This document shows, in pieces, positions 6,462 to 12,826 of a DNA stretch of 13,637 bases. The notes under the pieces are model-generated. The model saw only the letters and a list, made by a program, of their open reading frames with translations. It was not told the DNA's origin and made no database searches. Source of the stretch: Oscillospiraceae bacterium (GTDB taxonomy: Bacteria > Bacillota > Clostridia > Oscillospirales > Acutalibacteraceae); NCBI GenBank assembly GCA_022508705.1, contig JAFLUO010000048.1, forward strand, positions 1-13,637. The letters run 5' to 3'. The translations under genes were made by a program, and so were the position numbers. Positions within the stretch are counted from its first letter, which is position 1. Each line of letters begins with the position of its first letter.

Positions 6462-7642
6462 TATGCGTTACCTCTTTCTTTTTGTAATCTTTCCCATAAG
6501 GGTGACATATCGCGAAGTCGCTCAATTATGGGCGGAACCTGTTCTATAATATAATCAGCCTGTTCAGCCGTGTTTTCCTCACAGAAACTAAGTCTCAATG
6601 AACCGTGAGCTACCTCATGAGGTAGTCCTATTGCAAGCAATACGTGGCTGGGGTCAAGGGAGCCTGACGTGCAGGCAGAGCCTGAAGAGGCCTGAATTCC
6701 AACCATGTCAAGATAAAGGAGCAGTGACTCGCCCTCAACGCCCTCAAAGCACATACTCACATTTCCGGGAAGCCTTTGCGTGCGGTCGCCGTTTACTCTG
6801 CTGCACGGAATTTTAAGAAGTCCGTCAATTACTTTATCACGGAGTGCGGAAAGCTTTTTCATATTTTCTTCCAAATTATCCGAAGCCTCTTTAAGCGCCG
6901 CCGCCATACCGACAATTGCGGGTACATTTTCAGTACCTGCACGGCGGTTTCTTTCCTGAGCGCCGCCCTCAATTAAATTGGGAAGCCTTATTGATTTTTT
7001 ACAGTAAAGAGCACCTACACCCTTAGGACCGTGGAACTTATGACCCGAGAGGGACAGCATATCAATATTATCAGCCTCTACGTCAATCGGCAAATGACCA
7101 ACAGCCTGTACGGCATCCGTGTGGAATAAAACGCCATTTTCACGGCAAATTGCGCCGATTTCACGGATAGGCTGAACTGAACCGATTTCATTATTAGCAT
7201 ACATTACCGTTACAAGAGCGGTATCTTCACGAATGGCATTTTTAAGGTCGTCAAGGTGAATAATACCGTTTTCATAAACGTCAAGAAGAGTTATTTCAAA
7301 ACCTCTTCTCTCAAGATATTTTAAAGTATGCAAAACGGCGTGATGCTCAAATTTTGTACTGATAATATGTTTTTTTCCTTTTTTAGCCATGAGTTCAGCA
7401 ACGCCTTTGATTGCCCAGTTGTCACTCTCACTGCCGCCGGAAGTAAAATATATTTCATCGGGCGCACAGTTAAGTATATCGGCTATCTGCACTCTTGCAT
7501 CACGAACAGCGTGAAAAGCATCCTGCCCTACTGAGTGAAGGCTTGACGGATTGCCGTATATTTCTTCATAGCACGGCATCATAGCCGCCAGTGCCGTTTT
7601 GGAAATTTTAGTTGTTGCAGCGTTATCTGCATAGACTTTCAT
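6461..7642 (-). CDS. iscS: Cysteine desulfurase, IscS/NifS family
   Basis: This PLP enzyme (393 residues) converts cysteine to alanine and carries the released sulfur as a persulfide for cluster assembly and tRNA thiolation. Lys202 in SGHKFHGPKG is the Schiff-base lysine, His101 in EHHAV stacks on PLP, and Cys324 in SSGSACTSGS is the persulfide cysteine on the flexible loop, a class I (NifS/IscS) pattern. The RAGTEN motif is at 234-239. An ATG exists at 7660, but the ATG at 7642 is preferred because the protein then begins MKVYADNAAT like its relatives and has an AAAGAG site upstream. It is the first gene of the iscS-iscU-nadA-mnmA operon, driven by the promoter at 7702-7730. It might equally be called nifS; the name iscS rests on the neighbouring Rrf2 regulator and scaffold. 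Confidence 0.94.
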   Translation of the reverse strand: MKVYADNAATTKISKTALAAMMPCYEEIYGNPSSLHSVGQDAFHAVRDARVQIADILNCAPDEIYFTSGGSESDNWAIKGVAELMAKKGKKHIISTKFEHHAVLHTLKYLERRGFEITLLDVYENGIIHLDDLKNAIREDTALVTVMYANNEIGSVQPIREIGAICRENGVLFHTDAVQAVGHLPIDVEADNIDMLSLSGHKFHGPKGVGALYCKKSIRLPNLIEGGAQERNRRAGTENVPAIVGMAAALKEASDNLEENMKKLSALRDKVIDGLLKIPCSRVNGDRTQRLPGNVSMCFEGVEGESLLLYLDMVGIQASSGSACTSGSLDPSHVLLAIGLPHEVAHGSLRLSFCEENTAEQADYIIEQVPPIIERLRDMSPLWERLQKERGNA

Positions 7643-7673
7643 AAGCACATCTCTTTCCATTGATATACATTTT

Positions 7674-7690
7674 CACAGTATTTTACTATG
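7674..7690 (-). promoter_or_regulatory. Candidate Rrf2/IscR-type operator, box B
   Basis: On the minus strand CATAGTAAAATACTGTG is an imperfect palindrome with 6 of 7 complementary positions per arm. It lies just downstream of the predicted transcription start of the iscS operon. It matches box A at 12 of 17 positions and starts exactly 30 bp from it, close to three helical turns. Binding by the adjacent Rrf2 regulator is inferred. Confidence 0.45.
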
Positions 7691-7701
7691 AATTCTCAAA
7701 T

Positions 7702-7730
7702 ATCATACTACTCCACTATGATTTTGTCAA
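7702..7730 (-). promoter_or_regulatory. Strong sigma-A promoter of the iscS operon
   Basis: On the minus strand a perfect TTGACA (7730-7725) is followed by a 17-bp spacer and TATGAT (7707-7702). The predicted transcription start near 7694-7696 gives a leader of roughly 50 nt before iscS. Candidate operators overlap the spacer and -10 box and lie just downstream of the start. Confidence 0.8.
7704..7720 (-). promoter_or_regulatory. Candidate Rrf2/IscR-type operator, box A
   Basis: On the minus strand CATAGTGGAGTAGTATG covers most of the promoter spacer and part of the -10 box, so a protein bound here would block RNA polymerase. Its palindromic symmetry is weaker than that of box B (5 of 7 per arm), but the CATAGT half-site is shared. 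Confidence 0.4.
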
Positions 7731-7764
7731 TTATGTAATTATAAAAAATCACAGTTTTTTACAA

Positions 7765-7784
7765 TTTTTAGTATTTACTAAAAA
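7765..7784 (-). other. AT-rich perfect palindrome between iscR and the iscS promoter
   Basis: A 9-bp inverted repeat (7765-7773 with 7776-7784) has a 2-nt centre and is almost wholly A/T. No T-run follows it on the minus strand, so it is a poor terminator for iscR. Its AGTA/TACT core is the same as in box B, so it may be a further regulator site upstream of the iscS promoter. Confidence 0.35.
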
Positions 7785-7798
7785 AGCGTGTATATTCG

Positions 7799-8242
7799 TC
7801 AGCAACCGCAACCACAGCCGCAACCGCCTTTTTCGGCATATTTGTCAACAAGATATTGTAACGTTATTGAATCTACAACATCATTGACCGCATCAAGAAT
7901 TCTTTGCCAAATTTCAACAGTTATGCAGTCCGAGCAATGCTCGCAGGTGTTTTCCTCACTGTCAAGACAAATAACGGGGGCAAGGCTTCCCTCGGCAACA
8001 CGCAGTATCTCCCCTACCGTATAACATTGAGGCTCACGGGTAAGTCTGTAACCGCCCTGCGCCCCTCTGGTACTCTCTACAAGATTTCCTTTAGAAAGCA
8101 TTTTGATTATCTGTTCAAGATATTTTTCACTTATATTCTGCCTTTGCGAAATACTCTTAATTGAAATATATTCCCCTTTGCCGTGAACGGCCAAGTCAAG
8201 CATTAAACGGAGTGCATATCTCCCCTTAGTTGAAATTTTCAT
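7799..8242 (-). CDS. iscR: Rrf2/IscR-family transcriptional regulator with Gly-Cys tail
   Basis: This 147-residue regulator begins with the typical MKISTKGRYALR winged helix-turn-helix. The recognition region lies at about 28-60, and the wing sequence GAQGGYRL at 60-67. Cys92, Cys100, Cys103 and Cys106 fall where IscR-type proteins bind a [2Fe-2S] cluster. The protein ends in GGCGCGCGC, with four extra cysteines at 141, 143, 145 and 147, which I do not recall as usual for the family. The ATG at 8242 is chosen over the GTG at 8251 because it gives the family N-terminus; its ribosome binding site is weak. The gene precedes the iscS operon in the same direction with a 156-bp gap containing a strong promoter and palindromes, so it probably senses cluster status and controls that operon. 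The symbol is by position and family; it could be another Rrf2 member such as a cysteine-sensing CymR type. Confidence 0.85.
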   Translation of the reverse strand: MKISTKGRYALRLMLDLAVHGKGEYISIKSISQRQNISEKYLEQIIKMLSKGNLVESTRGAQGGYRLTREPQCYTVGEILRVAEGSLAPVICLDSEENTCEHCSDCITVEIWQRILDAVNDVVDSITLQYLVDKYAEKGGCGCGCGC

Positions 8243-8328
8243 ATTTTTCACGCTCTTTTAAAAGATACAGATGTTTTTATTTCTATTAACAATAACATTT
8301 ATATTATTACAATAAAAATTTAACCGTC

Positions 8329-8973
8329 TTAATAGTATTTATATATAGCATCTAATTGGATTTCACTAATACACTTAAGGAACCTTGATATATCACCATT
8401 TTGATATTCAATATCAATTCTATATTTACCATTGAAATCTCCCATATTTTCCGAATATATCGGAAAATAAAAATCATTTAGTTCTTCATTATAAGTTTTG
8501 ATAAAGAAATTAAAGCACTCTTCATCATCAGGGGTGATTTCTAAAACAACATTATCATAATCTTCTGTTATAACAATTTTTGATATATTGTCTTTTGTCG
8601 GTTCAAACAAATTTTCTAATGAATTTTTTTTGATATAAAGCCCGAAAACCTGCACCCCAAAACCACCTTCATTGCAAAACAAATAATTTCTTTCCTCATC
8701 ATCACTGTATGCACCAAAGTTTTTCCCAAACAGAGAAAGGACGAAATTTTTGCCGTTTCTTATTTCCAGATCAGGTTCAGATTTATATCCATAGTAAGGC
8801 ATATAAACATACTCATCGTTATCATTAAGAAAAACACTATTGTTATATTTTCCTCTGATTTCTAATCTGGCATAATCGTCTTTATTATGTATAATCTGTA
8901 AAAAGGTCGATACAGCTAAAATAAAAAAAGCAAATATAGATATTGCCAACAAAAACTTTTTAAAATTTTTCAT
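8329..8973 (-). CDS. Hypothetical membrane-anchored extracytoplasmic protein
   Basis: I do not recognise this 214-residue protein. Residues 1-6 are basic (KNFKK), residues about 7-28 form one hydrophobic helix without a lipobox Cys, and the rest is polar and rich in Asp, Glu, Asn, Tyr and Phe, as in a secreted or surface-anchored domain. The ATG at 8973 is chosen because GGGAGG lies upstream and the promoter at 9025-9053 would start transcription inside any longer version beginning near 9036. It is a single-gene unit between the symporter terminator and iscR. Codons are visibly more A/T-rich than in the flanking genes, which suggests later acquisition or relaxed selection. No catalytic motif is apparent. 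Confidence 0.75.
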   Translation of the reverse strand: MKNFKKFLLAISIFAFFILAVSTFLQIIHNKDDYARLEIRGKYNNSVFLNDNDEYVYMPYYGYKSEPDLEIRNGKNFVLSLFGKNFGAYSDDEERNYLFCNEGGFGVQVFGLYIKKNSLENLFEPTKDNISKIVITEDYDNVVLEITPDDEECFNFFIKTYNEELNDFYFPIYSENMGDFNGKYRIDIEYQNGDISRFLKCISEIQLDAIYKYY

Positions 8974-9024
8974 ATAGCCAAGCCTCCCTTGTATAAGCTG
9001 AGCTCCTTTTCTTCGTATATGTAT

Positions 9025-9053
9025 ATAATAATACAAATTCAGTAGGAATTCAA
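9025..9053 (-). promoter_or_regulatory. Sigma-A-type promoter of the hypothetical membrane protein
   Basis: On the minus strand TTGAAT (9053-9048), a 17-bp spacer and TATTAT (9030-9025) precede the ATG at 8973 by about 50 nt. This supports the shorter start of that gene. Confidence 0.55.
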
Positions 9054-9060
9054 TATGTAA

Positions 9061-9090
9061 ATAAAAAAACAGCGGAGAAATCTCCGCTGA
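9061..9090 (-). terminator. Strong intrinsic terminator of the symporter gene
   Basis: On the minus strand CAGCGGAGA pairs with TCTCCGCTG around a 2-nt loop (9089-9081 with 9078-9070), followed directly by seven T. It lies about 20 nt beyond the symporter stop codon. Confidence 0.9.
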
Positions 9091-9110
9091 ATAAATTTTT
9101 TAGTTTATTT

Positions 9111-10571
9111 TTATGCTTTATCTGTGCTTTCTCTGCGCTCACTGAGAGCTTTTGAAATAGACTGCTTTTTCTCACCTACAATGTCGTATTTGAACATCGG
9201 AATTATGGAGAGAAGAGCAAGAACACCGGGAACGAGGGTATATGCGCAGAAGATGATATCTTTTGTCTTTAAAGCAAAGCCTGTAGCAGTGCCTGCGTTA
9301 ATCCCTGCAAGTGTATCTGCATAGCCTGAGAACTGAACAAATACAAGGCCGAGAGCGGTGCCGAGGGCTAAGCAAACTTTAATTGTAAGAGTAAGGATTG
9401 AATAAGCCGCGCCTTCCATTCTCTTGCCTGTTTCATATTCGTAGTAATCAACTGCATCGGCAGTCATAATCATAGGCATAAGAGTAACTGCGCCGAACTG
9501 AAGACCTATAAGGAAGAGTGAGGCATAGAACAGAACGGTAAGAACTGTATTCCCGGGATTTGCAAACCAGAAATGACCTACAACGAAAGAGAAGGCAGAA
9601 GCTACAAATCCGTAAACGGAAAGTAAAATATAAGCCTTTTTCTCATTCAGTTTCTTAATAAGCACTGGGCAAATAGCCATTGAAATCATTGAGCCGATTG
9701 CCGTTACAATTCCCAGCACTGCAACAAGGTTTTGTGAGCCTAAAAGAACATTAGCCGCCTGAACCTGAATGCCCATTGCCATTTGTCTGCCGAAGCCGAG
9801 GAAATAGGACACGATAACGAGCATAAGGGGCTTATTGTTTTTAAGAGCAGAGAGCATATCCTTTGCGGTAATTTTTTCATTGGACTGAACCGTAACTCTT
9901 TCCTTATTTAAAAGAGGAATGAGAGCAAAAAGTACACAGCCGAGAACTGCCGTAAGAATTGCAGTACCGAGATATTCGGGCGCTATCATGGGAGTGTCAG
10001 TTTCGCCTTTTGCCACGATAACCTTTGAGCCGCCTTTGATTATAAGGCAAACGATAGGAACTATTACAACGCAGGCTGAAAAGCCTATCTGTTTAAAGGT
10101 GTTTGAAATGGAAACAACATTTGTGCGCTCTGTAGGGTCGGGAGTAAGCGCAGAAGCAATACCCTGAGACGGAACGTCACCCATTGTCATTGCAATACTC
10201 CAAATAAGGTATGTAACAAAAATCCACGCATAAAGTCCGAAACCCGTGAACGGAACTTTAACGAAAACGACTGCGGTAAATACAAGAAGCGGAACTATGG
10301 AATATATAATCATTGATTTGAATTTACCGTGCTTTGATTTTGAACGGTCAACCAAACCGCCGACTATAGGGTCAGCAACGGCTGAGATAATTTTTGCAAC
10401 GAGAATCAAAATACCTACTATTGCAATGTCAGCCCCAAGGATTGATGCGTCAAATTCTGCCTGATAGGAATTCAGAAGCCCTACTATTGCCTGAAAGCCG
10501 AAAAGACCGAGGGAATAAGCGGCAATTTCTTTAAAGCTTAAGAATTTTTTTGACTGTGTTTTTTCACTCAT
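9111..10571 (-). CDS. GPH-family (MelB-like) MFS cation:solute symporter
   Basis: This 486-residue membrane protein with about 12 hydrophobic segments belongs to the glycoside-pentoside-hexuronide:cation symporter group of the major facilitator superfamily. The diagnostic loop after helix II reads ADPIVGGLVDRSKSKHGKFK (66-85). Compared with E. coli MelB, the cation-site residues Asp59 and Asp124 appear kept (Asp67 and Asp132), while the position of Asp55 is Ser63, so ion preference may differ. The ATG has an AGGAGG site 8 nt upstream and its own promoter (10605-10634), and a strong terminator follows. Family members usually import glycosides or sugar acids, but divergent ones carry other solutes. 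Here the upstream neighbours are redox enzymes, not glycosidases. The substrate is therefore open; import or export of the reductase substrate is inference from position only. Confidence 0.88.
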   Translation of the reverse strand: MSEKTQSKKFLSFKEIAAYSLGLFGFQAIVGLLNSYQAEFDASILGADIAIVGILILVAKIISAVADPIVGGLVDRSKSKHGKFKSMIIYSIVPLLVFTAVVFVKVPFTGFGLYAWIFVTYLIWSIAMTMGDVPSQGIASALTPDPTERTNVVSISNTFKQIGFSACVVIVPIVCLIIKGGSKVIVAKGETDTPMIAPEYLGTAILTAVLGCVLFALIPLLNKERVTVQSNEKITAKDMLSALKNNKPLMLVIVSYFLGFGRQMAMGIQVQAANVLLGSQNLVAVLGIVTAIGSMISMAICPVLIKKLNEKKAYILLSVYGFVASAFSFVVGHFWFANPGNTVLTVLFYASLFLIGLQFGAVTLMPMIMTADAVDYYEYETGKRMEGAAYSILTLTIKVCLALGTALGLVFVQFSGYADTLAGINAGTATGFALKTKDIIFCAYTLVPGVLALLSIIPMFKYDIVGEKKQSISKALSERRESTDKA

Positions 10572-10604
10572 ATAACCATCCTCCTAATATTTTTCAACAG
10601 ATTT

Positions 10605-10634
10605 AGTATATCACAATAAAACATTATCCGTCAA
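10605..10634 (-). promoter_or_regulatory. Sigma-A-type promoter of the symporter gene
   Basis: On the minus strand TTGACG (10634-10629), an 18-bp spacer and TATACT (10610-10605) lie about 35 nt before the symporter start. The symporter can thus be transcribed separately from the reductase genes upstream. Confidence 0.65.
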
Positions 10635-10651
10635 CTTAAAAAATTCAATAA

Positions 10652-10739
10652 GGTGCATAGCACCGTCATTCAATGTTTCGTTGGGAGACCCAACTCCCAA
10701 CGAAAAACGGAAGTGGAACCCGCCGCCTACAGAGGCGGG
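10652..10739. repeat. Hairpin-rich intergenic element downstream of the OYE reductase
   Basis: Three inverted repeats lie within 90 bases: 10652-10656 with 10660-10664, a perfect 12-bp stem 10676-10687 with 10694-10705 around a 6-nt loop, and 10723-10728 with 10733-10738 around ACAG. None is followed by a convincing T-run on either strand, so none is a standard intrinsic terminator. The compact GC-rich pairs in AT-rich surroundings look like a dispersed intergenic repeat or a 3'-end processing element. No ORF is supported. Confidence 0.45.
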
Positions 10740-10756
10740 AGACATCTTGCGTTTAG

Positions 10757-12826
10757 TTATAAAGACATTACTGCGTCATAAGCTGTGGCAGTTGCATTGC
10801 GAATTCTGCCCACATTTGAGGAATCACCCACATTTAAAACTTTTATTCCGCTGTTTTGGAGTTCGGAATAAAGCGTTGTATTCGGTTTTGAGCCGAGTGC
10901 CAGAACAACAGCATCAACAAAGATTTCGCTCTTTACCTTTGTTTTAACATTTTCGGTAACTATCTTATCTGAATAAATCTCAGATAACTTTTCGCCTGTT
11001 AAAAATTCCGTCTGCTTTTCACGAAGTCTGGGCATAACATCATCAATATGTTGCATCCAAGTACCCGGAGCAACAGTATCCGCCATTTCAACTACCGTGG
11101 TTTTACAGCCGTTTTCATTAAGATATTCGGCAGTTTCAAGCCCTGTCATACCAGAGCCTATCACAGCAACGCTCTTTTCTTTAATATCTGCCTTGCCGTT
11201 TAAAATGTCTTCAAAGGTGCAAACAAAATCCTCGCTGTATTCGCCTGCAAATTTGGGTTTAAGAGGTTTACTGCCTGCCGCATAAATTACAGCATAAGGT
11301 TCTAATGCTTTAATATTATCGGTTGAAGCCTCGGTGTTCAAAAGGATTTCCACACCCTCCTCTTTGCAAAGAGAAACAAGATCTTCAATCAGCCAAGCGA
11401 TTTTAGCTTTATGGGGTGGAGCGGATGCGAGCTTTAACTGACCGCCTGCGCTCTCGCTTTTTTCCATAACGGTAACGGAAAATCCCCTGAGAGCCGCAAC
11501 GTAGGCGGCGGTAAATCCAGCGGCACCTGCGCCTATAACGACTATTTTTCTGCCGTTACCGTCTTTGGGGATCTCCTTGCCCTCGTTGCCTACAAATGGG
11601 TTAACGGCACATTCTCCGTGGCCGCCGATATATGCGTTATTTTGCATTGATTCAATACAGTTAAGACAGCAAATGCAACGCCTGATAGTTTTGCCGTCAC
11701 GGGCTTTTTGCACCCAATGGGGGTCTGCAATGTGCGGTCTGCCTAAAGATACAAAATCCTGAACCCCCTCCTGAAGCTGAGCCTCTGCCTGCTCGGGCGA
11801 ACGAATGAGATTTGCGGCAATTACGGGGATATTCACAGCCTCTTTAACTGCCTTTGCCATATATTTTCTCCAACCCGGTTCAAATGAAACGGGTTCAAGC
11901 CAATAATTGAACGTGTCGTAACCTGCGCTTGATACGTCAATAGCATCAACGCCCAGATTTTCAAGCTCTTTCGCTATCTTTACGCCTTCTTCGAGTGAAT
12001 AACCCTTATTCGGCTCGCCGATATAAGAATAACACTCGTCAACAGTTAAGCGGACAATAAGCGGAAAGCCCTCTCCGCAACGCTCTCTTATTCCCTTTAT
12101 AATATTAGTAATAAACCTCATTCGGTTTTCAAAGCTTCCGCCGTATTCATCAGTACGCTTATTTGTTACTGGGCTGAAAAACTGCTGAAGAAGATAACCG
12201 TGAGAAGCGTGAAGCTCAACGCCGTCACACCCTGCATTTTTAACACGGACTGCACCGTCAATAAAGTTCTTTTCAAGCTCCTTTATCTCTTTAAGAGTCA
12301 ATGCACGGACTCTGCCGCCTGCAAAATAAGCCGCATCGCACTTTGAAGGTGCAACTGATGACGGAACAATATTTTTCTCCAGCAACGTGGGGCCTACTTT
12401 GGGAGTGAGCTTATAAAGGAGTTTGCCGTAAACACCTTTTGTTAAATTTTCTGCGGCAATGCTGAGAGGTACTGTGCCCACAAGAAGACCGACATTTTGG
12501 CGCCCAGGGTGATGGAGCTGAACAAAAAGCTTTGCACCGTGTTTATGAATTCTGTCTGCCATTTCCCGTAACGGGTCAATTTGTTTATCGGAGCTGGCAG
12601 AAAGCTGAGCAAACGCCGCCGCACCTGTTTTATCGTTTATTCTTGTAATTTCAGTAATAATAAGACCTGTGCCGCCTTTTGCCCTCTCCTCATAATAATC
12701 CATCATTTTTTCGGTTGGCTTACCGTCAAATTTACCGAAACCCATGAGCATGGGCGCCATAACAATTCGGTTTTTAATTTCACAAGAGCCGATTTTCATA
12801 GGCGTGAAAAGCATTTTATCACTCAT
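10757..12826 (-). CDS. OYE-family NADH:flavin oxidoreductase (FadH/BaiCD/BaiH-like ene-reductase)
   Basis: This 689-residue multi-cofactor flavoenzyme is of the 2,4-dienoyl-CoA reductase/enoate reductase type and reduces activated C=C bonds. Residues 1-370 form the FMN barrel, with His206/His209 in HASHGYLLQQFFSP as substrate-binding residues and RTDEYGGSFENR at 224-235. A [4Fe-4S] site follows (Cys384, Cys387, Cys390 and Cys406, plus an extra Cys386). An FAD domain starts at VVIGAGAAG (429-437) and a NAD(P)H Rossmann motif at VIGSGMTG (555-562). A stretch of about 45 residues between GRQ (108-110) and VAPS (158-161) is longer than in E. coli FadH, where it is under ten, and sits near the active-site face. 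The start overlaps the dehydrogenase gene by 8 nt (ATGAGTGA), so the two are co-translated. Bile-acid or steroid 3-oxo-delta4 reduction is possible; dienoyl-CoA or other enones are equally possible. Confidence 0.92.
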   Translation of the reverse strand: MSDKMLFTPMKIGSCEIKNRIVMAPMLMGFGKFDGKPTEKMMDYYEERAKGGTGLIITEITRINDKTGAAAFAQLSASSDKQIDPLREMADRIHKHGAKLFVQLHHPGRQNVGLLVGTVPLSIAAENLTKGVYGKLLYKLTPKVGPTLLEKNIVPSSVAPSKCDAAYFAGGRVRALTLKEIKELEKNFIDGAVRVKNAGCDGVELHASHGYLLQQFFSPVTNKRTDEYGGSFENRMRFITNIIKGIRERCGEGFPLIVRLTVDECYSYIGEPNKGYSLEEGVKIAKELENLGVDAIDVSSAGYDTFNYWLEPVSFEPGWRKYMAKAVKEAVNIPVIAANLIRSPEQAEAQLQEGVQDFVSLGRPHIADPHWVQKARDGKTIRRCICCLNCIESMQNNAYIGGHGECAVNPFVGNEGKEIPKDGNGRKIVVIGAGAAGFTAAYVAALRGFSVTVMEKSESAGGQLKLASAPPHKAKIAWLIEDLVSLCKEEGVEILLNTEASTDNIKALEPYAVIYAAGSKPLKPKFAGEYSEDFVCTFEDILNGKADIKEKSVAVIGSGMTGLETAEYLNENGCKTTVVEMADTVAPGTWMQHIDDVMPRLREKQTEFLTGEKLSEIYSDKIVTENVKTKVKSEIFVDAVVLALGSKPNTTLYSELQNSGIKVLNVGDSSNVGRIRNATATAYDAVMSL

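Noticed and set aside
7765..7784. Palindrome as terminator of iscR
   Set aside because: The stem is almost all A/T and is not followed by a T-run on the minus strand; an operator role is more plausible.
7799..7830. Gly-Cys tail as a separate small metallothionein-like gene
   Set aside because: It is in frame with and continuous to the regulator, with no start codon or ribosome binding site of its own.
8974..9036. N-terminal extension of the hypothetical membrane protein to 235 residues
   Set aside because: Its start would lie upstream of the predicted transcription start, and a GGGAGG site directly precedes the ATG at 8973.
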